A DNA stretch of 64,000 nucleotides from positions 1 to 64,000 of the forward strand of contig JAZLLT010000092.1 of assembly GCA_045598325.1 (NCBI GenBank), written 5' to 3'. Below the pieces are notes generated by a model. The model ran no database searches and was not told the origin of the DNA. It saw only the letters and a list, made by a program, of their open reading frames with translations. Numbering within the stretch: the first letter of the stretch is position 1; every line of letters begins with the position of its first letter. A program made the position numbers and the translations under genes. This DNA comes from RUG14130 sp045598325. Its GTDB lineage: Bacteria; Bacillota; Clostridia; Christensenellales; Aristaeellaceae. Positions 53,921 through 62,924 of the stretch are shown one piece after another.

Positions 53921-54262
53921 CGTGCACCGGCATCAGCACTTGACAAAGGGTTGAGCCCGGAATTGTTTCATTCTGACCGTGGGAGTCAGTATAGCAGCGA
54001 GTCGTTCCACAGGATGTTGGACACTAATGGGATCAGATCCGGTCAAAGCAAGGCGGGTCATCCCTATTATCATAATGCGTGTGTAGAAAGCTTCTTTGCG
54101 ACAGCCAAGAAGGAGTTGATATACACGAAGAAATATGCTGCAACGGAGGAGGTAAAGCAGGATGTTGACGATTACATAGAGAATTTCTATCATCGGAAGC
54201 GATTACATTCGTACCTTGGCTACATGAGTCCGGCACAATACCGGCTCAGGAACTGTGCTTAA
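53921..54262 (+). mobile_element. IS3-family transposase (OrfB) 3' fragment
   Basis: About 113 codons of the integrase core: ELFHSDRGSQYSSESFHRML (second catalytic D), HNACVESFFATAKKELIY (catalytic E), then NFYHRKRLHSYLGYMSPAQY and the stop. The first D and all of OrfA are missing. Downstream bases to about 54330 may be the right end. Inserted between the solute-binding protein remnant and the IS256-type fragment; it cannot move by itself. Confidence 0.85.
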
Positions 54263-54364
54263 TCAGATTGACATTGTACCCGTATGTCCGTGCGGCCATT
54301 GGTGTCAATTTCTCGGCGCAGTCCAATTCCGGCAGATACCGGAACGGTGCTTGTTTGTTCTGTT

Positions 54365-54481
54365 TCACGCCTGAATATCCGCCGCACTCTCAATTTTGTA
54401 CTCCTGAAGTAATCCCTGAATGATGTTCCGTTTCCCTTCTGTCATCGGTCCCGGCTTGTAGTACTCTGTTTTCTTTGCCAT
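54365..54481 (-). pseudogene. IS256/Mutator-type transposase, N-terminal stub
   Basis: ATG at 54481 with AGGAG upstream; 38 codons MAKKTEYYKPGPMTEGKRNI...QGLLQEYKIESAADIQA, then stop. This is the standard N-terminus of mutator-type transposases, which normally continues DALKDLLGG. The DDE domain is absent. Together with the IS3 fragment it shows repeated insertion at this point, between the URO-D gene and the solute-binding protein remnant. Confidence 0.7.
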
Positions 54482-54570
54482 TTTCTTAGGACTCCTATGA
54501 TTATTTATTTCTATCATAGAAGGCTTTTTCCTTGTTCGGATTTTTATACAGACTTTTTTGCACAGGCTCT

Positions 54571-55647
54571 TCACCGCTTCACGAGCTCGCGGGACAGTTC
54601 CAGATAGCGTTTGACGGCTTCGCCCGGCACATTCCACGGGATGTGGTTGCCGATGCACATCATGTAGCCGCCGCACATGGACGCGGTTTCTGCCATTCTC
54701 TCCACCATCGCACGGATCTCTGCAGGATCGTTCCGGCACAAAATGCGGTTGTCGCCTTCGCCCGCAATGAAGCAGTCCTTGTGCCTCCTTGCGATGGCTT
54801 TATAATCGGTATAGGGTTCGGAGATGATGCCCCGCGCGCCGCAGGCGAATATGTCGTCCGCGTAACGATCCACGCAGCCGTCCACCATGAAGATGACCTC
54901 CTTGCCCGCTTTGTGCAGGATGTCCCAGTATTCCTCATAGCGGGGGAACACATACTTGTGCATCCATTTGGGGGAGCAAATCGGCCCGCGGGTGTTCACG
55001 ATGTCATCATGGCATACAATGAAATTCACGGGCAGCTGCGCCATCACGCGAAACACGCGGCGGTTGATTTCGGCAAACTCCTCCATCACGCCCTCAAATT
55101 CGGGTTCAAGGCAGCATTCCAGAAACAGTTCCCAGCCAAAGGTCAGCAGAGGCCACATGAAGGTGGTGTTATAAAAGCCCGCATCGGAGGCGACGCCCGG
55201 CTCCGCTTTGCCCCAGGGAAGCGGCAGACCCGTGCGCGCAGCAAACTCTTTTTTGATGCTTTCCTCGCTGGAATAATCAAAGTTGACCACCACATGAGGC
55301 CAGTTCCTCATGTCGGCGTGTTCCAGCGGATGGAAACCGAAAACATCTTCGGGCGTTTTGAAATACTGCTCTCCGTGTCGGAATGTGGCGGTCTGCCCCT
55401 CGCCCCAGCGCACCGTGTGATTGACATCATCGCCCGCCGCCGGGCGTGTTTTCGGCGCATCGGAATCCGGTATCCACAAGCCCAGTTCGGGATACAACTC
55501 CCGCATCTTCAGCCTGCAAAGCCGCGGATGCTCGTAGTAATCAATTCCCGTCAGGTAGGTTTCCGCATCGGGATCGCTCCAATGTTCCCAGTGGGGCACC
55601 TGCGCAGGCCAAAGCCCCATAAACGCTTCATACCGTATATCGCTCAA
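54571..55647 (-). CDS. URO-D superfamily protein (methyltransferase-like)
   Basis: TTG start with GGGAGG 6 bp upstream; 358 aa, normal family length. TIM barrel of the uroporphyrinogen decarboxylase/cobalamin methyltransferase superfamily: VVNFDYSSEESIKKEF, FIVCHDDIVNTRGP, FMVDGCVDRYADDIF, GGYMMCIGNHIPWNVP. The two cysteines (in VDGC and MMCIG) occupy the places of zinc ligands in MtaA-type methyltransferases, though the usual HxC is VDGC here. Found as last intact gene of the right-hand glycan operon, like the partial gene at 1-492. A role in demethylating methylated sugars is a speculation. Confidence 0.75.
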   Translation of the reverse strand: MSDIRYEAFMGLWPAQVPHWEHWSDPDAETYLTGIDYYEHPRLCRLKMRELYPELGLWIPDSDAPKTRPAAGDDVNHTVRWGEGQTATFRHGEQYFKTPEDVFGFHPLEHADMRNWPHVVVNFDYSSEESIKKEFAARTGLPLPWGKAEPGVASDAGFYNTTFMWPLLTFGWELFLECCLEPEFEGVMEEFAEINRRVFRVMAQLPVNFIVCHDDIVNTRGPICSPKWMHKYVFPRYEEYWDILHKAGKEVIFMVDGCVDRYADDIFACGARGIISEPYTDYKAIARRHKDCFIAGEGDNRILCRNDPAEIRAMVERMAETASMCGGYMMCIGNHIPWNVPGEAVKRYLELSRELVKR

Positions 55648-55761
55648 GCGACACCTCCCTTAAACGGTCCCGCAAAATGCGTAATGCTCAATAATGATTA
55701 TCCATTTGCCCCGCGTATATTCCGCGGCATGACATATTCTACAATATCGGTTTGCAATACT

Positions 55762-56829
55762 TTACACTATCTTTTTGTCAAATTTGGTGCCCCGCTTTGC
55801 CAAGTCAAGGTATTTGACAACCTCGACGGCTTCATCAAGTGTAATGGGATATTCTTTGCCGTTAACGATCGCATCGTACAAATAATCCCAAGTCTGGTTG
55901 AGCAGATGTTGTTCTATTGGGACTTCGCGGTCGATCCAATGTATGGGCTCCTCTGATGAAAATGTGTTTGTCGTGCCAAATGTCTGTGCGCCGGGCGTTC
56001 CGGGATCTGCTTCAATATAAGGCAGGACTTGCTCCGGATCGATATACTTCATTTTCGCAGTATTGTTCTCGATAATCATCGTTCCCCTGTCACCGTAAAT
56101 ACGATATTCCGGTTCGGGTATCGATGTGCCGCCGCTGATGACCATATGAACGGTTCTCCCGTTGTTCCCCTGAAATCTCAGTTCAACATGATCCTCGCAA
56201 TCGCCTGCCGCGGCAATCTGCTTCAGTTCAGAGCTGAAAGATGCTACATCCCCGCCCAACAGCCGCAGAGAATGATCAACAATGTGCGGTCCCCAGTTCA
56301 ACAACTGACCTCCGCCAAACTCGGAAATGGTCTGCCAGTCATTTCTGCGCTGATAATTGTCTCTGGCCAATTCTATCCGGTAGACATTTCCCAATATTCC
56401 GGACTCAATCACCTGTTTCGTGTATAAGAAGTTATCCTCAAAACGGCGATTATGCCGCGCATATAACTTGCCATATTTACCCGAATCAGAGATACACTTC
56501 AAATCCAGCGCCTGTTCATATGACACGGACATCGGTTTTTCTACCAGTACATCTTTACCGGCAAGAAGTGCCTCTTTAGCATGCTTATAGTGGTCTATCG
56601 ATCTCGTCGCGATACAAACCAGGTCCACATCCTTATCCGCGATCAATTCCCTGTAATCCCGGTATGTTTTGCATCCGGGATAACGCTCTGCCATGCGGGT
56701 CAATCGTTCATCTATCAAATCGCATGCGGCAGTATAAATAAACCGATCTTGCTTGCTCTCAAGTTCAACTGTATGACCGCCCCAACCGGCCCTGCCAAGT
56801 CCGATAAGTCCAACACGAATCTGTTTCAT
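55762..56829 (-). CDS. Gfo/Idh/MocA-family oxidoreductase
   Basis: The ATG at 56829, 7 bp after GGAGGG, gives 355 aa. NAD(P) Rossmann motif GLIGLGRAGWGGH at the N-terminus, EKPMSVSYEQALDL (the EKP motif), then the C-terminal alpha/beta dimerisation domain. Such enzymes oxidise or epimerise sugars and inositols. It lies next to a sugar-isomerase-like gene, as is common in inositol and sugar-acid pathways. Substrate unknown. Confidence 0.85.
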   Translation of the reverse strand: MKQIRVGLIGLGRAGWGGHTVELESKQDRFIYTAACDLIDERLTRMAERYPGCKTYRDYRELIADKDVDLVCIATRSIDHYKHAKEALLAGKDVLVEKPMSVSYEQALDLKCISDSGKYGKLYARHNRRFEDNFLYTKQVIESGILGNVYRIELARDNYQRRNDWQTISEFGGGQLLNWGPHIVDHSLRLLGGDVASFSSELKQIAAAGDCEDHVELRFQGNNGRTVHMVISGGTSIPEPEYRIYGDRGTMIIENNTAKMKYIDPEQVLPYIEADPGTPGAQTFGTTNTFSSEEPIHWIDREVPIEQHLLNQTWDYLYDAIVNGKEYPITLDEAVEVVKYLDLAKRGTKFDKKIV

Positions 56830-56947
56830 TCCTTCACCCTCCAATTGCGATATTTGTTCCAAACAGGATATTCAAAATCATTATGGTTATAGCCATTCTG
56901 CGATTCGTGGATTCGTGTCAATTTCTCAACACAGCGCAGTTCTGCAT

Positions 56948-57733
56948 TTACAGATAAAAGCCCATCTTCTTAAGATAGTCCGCAGACATCTTCATCTGGC
57001 CCAACGGATCCGCCATATCAGATGCGTTATCCTGCTCGACTTCTGCGTATTTTACATGGGTTTCTTCACATACCTGCTTAAGCGCCAGAAAATTCATATT
57101 TCCGCTGCCAATAGGAACCATTGTCTGAACAGAACCCGTATTTTCCTTACCAACCATATCCTTGAAATGGGCAACATCCATACGGCCATCAACTTTCTTG
57201 AACCATTTAACAGGATCACAGCCGCCGGCCTGTACCCAATAAGAGTCCAGTTCGAACTGTACATTATCGCCGAACTCATCAAAAAGGATGTCCATGCCAA
57301 GCACACCATCAAAACGCGCAAACTCAAACGCATGATTGTGATAAACAAACACAATCCCCTCATCTTTGAGTTTCTTTCCGGCTTCATTTACACGGTGAGC
57401 AAAATCACGGAAACCTTTAGCGCTTGTACGGTACTCTTCCGGCATGGCGCCTAACCCCGCATAACAGCAAGACCACTTCTTGTGTCGAGCGATCAATGCG
57501 GACAGTCCACTCTCAAAGTCATCAATTCCGTTATGCGTCACAACACACTTCAGGCCGTTTTCCTGCAAAAGTTCAGCGATAACATCATCGGGGATATCAC
57601 GGCTTTGACCGGACAGCTGAATTGTGTTGTAACCCATGGACTTTAACGCTTTCATCGCAAAGCTAAGGTCGTTGGCGTTTTGGGTAAACCTACGCACAGA
57701 ATAGATCTGCGCACCGACAATAAAGTTATTCAT
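56948..57733 (-). CDS. Sugar phosphate isomerase/epimerase-type TIM barrel
   Basis: A 261-aa AP-endonuclease/xylose-isomerase-like barrel: GAQIYSVRRFTQNANDL, VFVYHNHAFEFARFDG, FELDSYWVQAGGCDPVKWFK, VAHFKDMVG, YAEVEQDN, giving the E, D, H and E metal ligands. AAGGAG before the ATG. Probably epimerises or isomerises a keto-sugar made by the adjacent oxidoreductase. Confidence 0.83.
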   Translation of the reverse strand: MNNFIVGAQIYSVRRFTQNANDLSFAMKALKSMGYNTIQLSGQSRDIPDDVIAELLQENGLKCVVTHNGIDDFESGLSALIARHKKWSCCYAGLGAMPEEYRTSAKGFRDFAHRVNEAGKKLKDEGIVFVYHNHAFEFARFDGVLGMDILFDEFGDNVQFELDSYWVQAGGCDPVKWFKKVDGRMDVAHFKDMVGKENTGSVQTMVPIGSGNMNFLALKQVCEETHVKYAEVEQDNASDMADPLGQMKMSADYLKKMGFYL

Positions 57734-57817
57734 ACTATATCTCCTTACTTATGTCTTTGTTCTGATAACAGTGTGCATTGTCGCCGCTTAAAGGCGTTCA
57801 AAAACGGTTCACAATAA

Positions 57818-59524
57818 TCAATGTTTCCTGCGGTATACGGGAATACCTTCCGTGTCTACATGGATCCATCCGTTTCCGACGGGTTCACCGGTAAAATAAT
57901 CCGCCCATTCCTCTTCGACCGGCAGGTACACATCCCGCTCATTTCCACATTCGGCAGCAATCGGCGCTACCAGTAAATCCTCACAGAACATGTATTCGTC
58001 ATCCACATTCCATGTTTCCTGATCGTCCGTATAGTCCATCACAAGTGCCCGTACCGGAGGCACACCGGTTTCGTGATACCTGGTTAATGCTGCCTTAAGC
58101 ATCGGAATCAGTTTCTCTCGTTCCAGCAGCAGTGCCTTCAGTTCTTCCTCACATTCATGTGTCTTCCATGGAATACCGTCATAATTCCATGCATTCACCT
58201 CGCAGGTCACGGAAAACATGATGCACTGCAGGCGGCGAACACAATCCTCCTTTGACTTGGCTCTGCGAAATTCCGGAGACCAGAGAATACCGGAAAATCC
58301 GCTATTCACAAGTGCGCGGATAAAATCCTTGTGATCATACAGATCGCTGTACAAAACAAAAGGATACGAAGCTGCCAGCGCACCCAACTGCCGCACTTCA
58401 CACATTGTCGCGTTTTCTCCAAGCGCGTCCAAAATTGTTTTTGCGTACAGTGTGCCAAACAGAGAATGATACTGTTCTCCGTCTAAGCCGGAAGGGAAAG
58501 TTGAATGCAGCGGAAAACTCCAACTGCCGGTATTATCACTTGAGTCACATTCGTCCAGTTTGAAACCATCAACACCATGCTTGACGAACTTGTCCGCTAT
58601 ATAGTCAGCGAAAATATCCCTTGCTTCCTTTGTCGCAAAATCGGGAACAAGTCCTCCCCATACAAGATAATCTCCACTATATGGCGCGATTTCATCATGG
58701 AATTCCGCATCCGGATGGGTAAATGCATGCCCCCAAAGGTTGATATGATAGCCCATTTCCTTGATCCCGGTTATAAAGTCTTCAGGATTCGGGAATAACT
58801 CACTCCATTTGTAAGAACAGGAATAAGAATGGCTGTGCCACCCGGGTTCAAGTCCGATGCTGCCGCATTGAATTCCCTCTTTCTTAAAAGAAGACGCTAC
58901 CTCCAGGATTTTCTCGGCATCCCATTTATGATAAAACCGATAACGCATCCTGAGTCCCCATTCGGGAGCCGTACACCCTCCACCGGCAAGCATGTTATAT
59001 TGGGCTACGATATCCGTTATGGTCTGACCCTCAAACAGATAGACATCGATCCCCTTCGCTACGGGTATCCGTACACTCATGTATGCACAGGTCTCATTTC
59101 GAACCGCATACAGATCTTCTATCTCGTCAGCAGCACCGCCGCCGGCAATATTTCCCGCACCGTTCTTTTTCTGATAACCGCAGTAAAACTCAGCATATCT
59201 GGCGGTATCAAAATACATACCATAGCCCTTGTTGGTCACAAAAAAGGGCACAGGTGCATGGGTCTCACCGTTATTTGTCGCAGGGTCAGCATTGACAGCC
59301 AAACGCAGTTTCCGTCCACGATGGTTAAACTGCTTCAATTGCAGACCGAATCCGTAAATCTGGCAATCATCCTCAATCGGGAATTCGATCACACAACCCG
59401 CATCCGTTTGTCTGAAAGTCATTTTATCCACAGGATATGACACAGGACCTTCGACATAGCGGAACTTATCACAGAATAGTGACGGAACGAATTTTTCCGG
59501 TATTCCAAATGTAATCTTCTTCAT
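57818..59524 (-). CDS. GH31-family glycosidase, divergent subfamily
   Basis: The ATG at 59524 (GGAG 6 bp upstream) gives 568 aa; upstream in-frame starts lack an RBS. Nucleophile in GVDGFKLDECD (D324). The acid/base aspartate is in VLYSDLYDHKDF (D394) rather than the usual WSGD, followed by SGFSGILWSPEFRR, features of a separate GH31 branch. Short N-domain and short C-domain compared with 650-700 aa relatives. No signal peptide. Acts on an alpha-linked sugar; alpha-galactosidase or alpha-N-acetylgalactosaminidase activity in this branch cannot be excluded. Confidence 0.78.
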   Translation of the reverse strand: MKKITFGIPEKFVPSLFCDKFRYVEGPVSYPVDKMTFRQTDAGCVIEFPIEDDCQIYGFGLQLKQFNHRGRKLRLAVNADPATNNGETHAPVPFFVTNKGYGMYFDTARYAEFYCGYQKKNGAGNIAGGGAADEIEDLYAVRNETCAYMSVRIPVAKGIDVYLFEGQTITDIVAQYNMLAGGGCTAPEWGLRMRYRFYHKWDAEKILEVASSFKKEGIQCGSIGLEPGWHSHSYSCSYKWSELFPNPEDFITGIKEMGYHINLWGHAFTHPDAEFHDEIAPYSGDYLVWGGLVPDFATKEARDIFADYIADKFVKHGVDGFKLDECDSSDNTGSWSFPLHSTFPSGLDGEQYHSLFGTLYAKTILDALGENATMCEVRQLGALAASYPFVLYSDLYDHKDFIRALVNSGFSGILWSPEFRRAKSKEDCVRRLQCIMFSVTCEVNAWNYDGIPWKTHECEEELKALLLEREKLIPMLKAALTRYHETGVPPVRALVMDYTDDQETWNVDDEYMFCEDLLVAPIAAECGNERDVYLPVEEEWADYFTGEPVGNGWIHVDTEGIPVYRRKH

Positions 59525-59559
59525 AACGGGCTCCATCCTTACATAATCGCTCTTGCTTA

Positions 59560-61590
59560 TCAGAAGGCGGAACATGCGTTTTCAAAACGAAGCCAAATAA
59601 AGGATTTTTTGTTTTCGAATTTCACATTGAGTGCGTTATCCCGGAAAGCATATTCCGCGGGGCCGCTTTGGTAGATCATGCTCGTGTCCGCACTGCCGAA
59701 GGGAAGCATGAATGAATACGCCTTATCCATCGTTTCTTCCCTGAACAGAATCAAATGCCCGGCGGTTTTTTCATCATTCAGGCAAAGATATCCGCTGAAG
59801 TTCATGCCATTCGGGCAATCACCGATGGGTATGATGCGTGATTCAAAAAGTTCCTTTCGGTACATCCGATACAAGGAGGTGATACGGGAGAGCGCAAGCC
59901 CATCCTCCTGCCCCAGATGAGACAGTTCCATCCATGCCAAAGGATTGGCGGGCATCACGGTTGCAAACAGGTAATCCATTGAGTAACCATTCGGTTCAAA
60001 AGGAATGCCTGCGTATTGATTGGCATTGCGTCTCGGATTCAAAATTTCCATCTGCAGTCTCCGGGGCAGTACCACTTTGGACAGTGACCATAGATTTTTA
60101 AAGGTGTTATGGGGGAAGTATGTTCCCCTGTCCGTGTACCGGTTTTCCACAAAGAGCGTACCGTACTGCATTTCATACAAATAGCCGAAACGGTCTTCCG
60201 CCGTAACATCAAGGTTAAAGGATATCTTTCCGTTGCTTCGCTCCGTCAGTTCACGAAGCATGCGGATAAAACGGGCTTCTCCTAACTTGCTTCGGATTTT
60301 GACGCCGTCAAGTTTAAAGTATTCCACACCGTATTGCCGATACAATCTCCATAAGGTTTCGATATCCTGATCCACATTGGCAAAATCATCGGAAGAGTCC
60401 GGTCCGAACCACAAGCCCACCTTGATGCCGTACTCACGCGCGCGTTCCATGACCGGTTCCAGTCCATGCGGAAATTTCTCGGTATTGACCGTCCAGAAAT
60501 CTCCATCGTAGCCGTAAAAATTCTCCCAAACGCCTCCCTTTTTCCGCCGTGCGTTGGATGTAACACCGTTTTCCCAGCCATCGTCGATCTGCATGATATC
60601 GACGCCCAACTCATGCGCTCTGTCAAGCTCGCCCAGAATAAAGTGCTCACAGACAGCCATATCGGCGTTGCAGTCACCCCAGGTATTGGACATGACGAAC
60701 AGCTCTTTGGATGGATCCCCCTTGGAAAAAGCACAGGAATAACGCCAGAATTCCTCCCATATATCATCCGTTGATGCGGCGCCGATGGCAGAAGCATAGC
60801 AGGGAATGCACTCGTCCGATAGGTCTTTTTCATCCACACCGGTACCCCGGAGCAGGGCGTAACGGGTGTCCTGAATCTCCAGATCTTTCCGTTTCCGGTT
60901 CAATGCAGAAGACGGAAGGGGACTGTGCTTCACCAAAAGCAGGGCGTTTTTATTAGGATAATCCTTAATACAGAAAATATTGCCTTCACGCTCGACAGAA
61001 AAATTAAAATATACCGGAATTTCGCTCTTTTCCACGAGACAATCGTGCATGTCCGTTTTGTCGACCAAAATGTAGCTTTCCACCATCATTTGCTTTCTGG
61101 TGAGAGGAATGCATTCCAGCGTGTCGCTATTGCAGAAAACATCCTCTTTACTGCCTTTTTCCTGCCACTTTTCCACGCCATTGCTGACAAAGGTCTCCTC
61201 TGCTTCCTCGACGGAAACAACCTCTCTGGTCTTTTGCAGGAAGCATTGCTGAAAAATAAACGGAATCTTCGGAAAAACGATATACTCATACCGGGCGGTT
61301 CCGTTTTTTCCCTTCAGTTCCAGTGCTGCTTTCAGATGCCCGCCGATCCACGGTTTGTCATTCACCGCAAAACAATCCAAACTGCATTCGGGTGATTCAC
61401 CGGGGTACAGCACAGGCGGACGCTGCCACGCTTTGGCTTCGCCTGTCCACACAACACCCTGTTTTTTATCCATGACGCTTACGGTGCGGAGAAATGCTCC
61501 GTTGATTTCCACCGTTTTCTCAATGCCGCTGTTGCCGATGACCAATTGCGTTTTGTTTTCATTGAACCGGACATAACAGTCTTCAAACAT
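59560..61590 (-). CDS. GH36-type (clan GH-D) alpha-glycosidase
   Basis: The ATG at 61590 with GAGG upstream gives 676 aa; a TTG three codons earlier is less likely. N-terminal beta-sandwich (ELKGKNGTARYEYIVFPKIP), TIM barrel with VDIMQIDDGWENG, GLWFGPDSSDDF and YFKLDGVKIRS (nucleophile D428), then the acid/base region NLDVTAEDRFGYLYE. No signal peptide. It resembles the melibiase superfamily but is clearly different from the GH36 at 4.9 kb; substrate may be alpha-galactoside or alpha-N-acetylgalactosaminide. Confidence 0.75.
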   Translation of the reverse strand: MFEDCYVRFNENKTQLVIGNSGIEKTVEINGAFLRTVSVMDKKQGVVWTGEAKAWQRPPVLYPGESPECSLDCFAVNDKPWIGGHLKAALELKGKNGTARYEYIVFPKIPFIFQQCFLQKTREVVSVEEAEETFVSNGVEKWQEKGSKEDVFCNSDTLECIPLTRKQMMVESYILVDKTDMHDCLVEKSEIPVYFNFSVEREGNIFCIKDYPNKNALLLVKHSPLPSSALNRKRKDLEIQDTRYALLRGTGVDEKDLSDECIPCYASAIGAASTDDIWEEFWRYSCAFSKGDPSKELFVMSNTWGDCNADMAVCEHFILGELDRAHELGVDIMQIDDGWENGVTSNARRKKGGVWENFYGYDGDFWTVNTEKFPHGLEPVMERAREYGIKVGLWFGPDSSDDFANVDQDIETLWRLYRQYGVEYFKLDGVKIRSKLGEARFIRMLRELTERSNGKISFNLDVTAEDRFGYLYEMQYGTLFVENRYTDRGTYFPHNTFKNLWSLSKVVLPRRLQMEILNPRRNANQYAGIPFEPNGYSMDYLFATVMPANPLAWMELSHLGQEDGLALSRITSLYRMYRKELFESRIIPIGDCPNGMNFSGYLCLNDEKTAGHLILFREETMDKAYSFMLPFGSADTSMIYQSGPAEYAFRDNALNVKFENKKSFIWLRFENACSAF

Positions 61591-61730
61591 CGTTATCAAT
61601 CCTCAACTTTCCTGTATTTTCTCAAAAGCATCCAAAGAGCGGTTCATTTCTTCCATATTGCGCGCCTGCACATCAGTTGATCTGAGCTTCTCATGCATAT
61701 GCGGAACTCCGGCCGTCGAGGCAGATACGA

Positions 61731-62198
61731 AGATCTACACCGTTGCCGGAGTCGCACTCATGCCGCATATCATTGTCACGCGTACGGTTCATATCCGTTA
61801 TGGAATCACCTCGAAACGGAATCCATCGGCATTCATCATTCCGGATCAGGTTTCATTTATTGTCAAACATAAGCAGTCTCCCGATAAATCACAGTAAGTC
61901 TCCGAAGGGTGCGTCAATGGTAATCCTGCCCTCAGTCATGTCACCGAGGCCGCTATCGAGATCCGCTTTCCCGTCCGCCCGCATCACGATTCCGCCGGTA
62001 AACGCGCAGTCTGCCAGATCAGGACGCATGCACTCAGTCGCGGGATGGCATATTGACTCCATCTACCGGTTCTTCATAAGAACGGTGCCCAATCTCGCCG
62101 ATACGGCGATCTTTGAGCAGGCAGCACTATTCAGTTCATGGATGTCATCGATCGCGGCAAAGGCAATCACCGCACCGGAGTCGAATTCTTTTTCTGTG
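61731..62198 (-). pseudogene. Decayed tandem duplicate of the DUF1861 and SGNH genes
   Basis: Minus-strand copy of parts of 62570-63390: the C-terminal part of DUF1861 followed, across an intact gene junction, by the N-terminal part of the SGNH gene. Three internal deletions are visible relative to the parent. One in the SGNH part joins two copies of ATCATTG in the parent (near 62617 and 62805); the others lie at very short matches. Reading frames are broken. Flanks 61600-61730 and 62199-62240 hold nothing else. Confidence 0.8.
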
Positions 62199-62240
62199 TA
62201 GCTTATTGTTTACCGGATTTACGCAGGACATGTAATGTCA

Positions 62241-62906
62241 TCAAAAGGTCTCGGGCCAGACTGCATGCATCCACGCCTTCGCAATCAATTGATGCCCAAG
62301 CGCGTTAGGATGAACGCCATCCAACGCAACCTCACCCGCTCCGTATTTATCACACGCTTCGTCCAGCATATTCTGAAGTGGCACAAATATCGCATCGTGT
62401 TTTTCTGCCACTCTTCTGGCGGCTTCCGCGCGAAGGCGCAATTCCGGCATCATCTGATCCCATTTGGCATTCGTAGCATGCCCGGGAAGAAGAAACGGTT
62501 CCATGATTACAAAGCGCGTACCGGGATTTTTCCGCTCCGTGAGATTGAGCAGCAAATCATAAACCTCCTCAAACTCCTGCGCATCTACGCCGTTGCCGAA
62601 GTCGAACTCGTGCCACATATCATTGACACCGATCAAAATGCTGACGATGTCCGGCTTCAGATTGAGGCAGTCCTTTTTCCAGCGTGCCAGCAGATCCACG
62701 ACACGGTCACCGCTGATGGCACGGTTCATGCACTGTACTTTTTTACCGCCATCAATAACCGCCGCGCTGGAAATATACATCGGATAGCAGGAACCAAGCG
62801 TCACATCATTGTCACGCGTACGGTTCATATCCGTTATGGAATCACCTTGAAACAGAATCAGTTCACATTCACCATTACGGACCAGATTTCCCTTATTGTC
62901 AAACAT
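62241..62906 (-). CDS. SGNH/GDSL-family carbohydrate esterase
   Basis: A 221-aa SGNH hydrolase: FQGDSITD (nucleophile S23), the block-II glycine region, IGVNDMW (N95) and DGVHPN (D196, H199). GGGAGG lies before the ATG. No signal peptide, so it probably removes acetyl or other acyl groups from imported oligosaccharides. It is encoded 18 bp after the DUF1861 gene. Deacetylation fits a pectin, xylan or sialoglycan substrate. Confidence 0.87.
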   Translation of the reverse strand: MFDNKGNLVRNGECELILFQGDSITDMNRTRDNDVTLGSCYPMYISSAAVIDGGKKVQCMNRAISGDRVVDLLARWKKDCLNLKPDIVSILIGVNDMWHEFDFGNGVDAQEFEEVYDLLLNLTERKNPGTRFVIMEPFLLPGHATNAKWDQMMPELRLRAEAARRVAEKHDAIFVPLQNMLDEACDKYGAGEVALDGVHPNALGHQLIAKAWMHAVWPETF

Positions 62907-62924
62907 AAACGGCCTCCCGATAAA

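Noticed and set aside
53665..53946. 93-codon minus frame opposite the IS junction
   Set aside because: Another minus frame (53735-53920) has the solute-binding protein tail; this one is its shadow.
54365..54739. 124-codon minus frame including the IS256 stub
   Set aside because: The upstream two thirds run out of frame through the URO-D gene end; only the last 38 codons after the RBS at about 54495 are meaningful.
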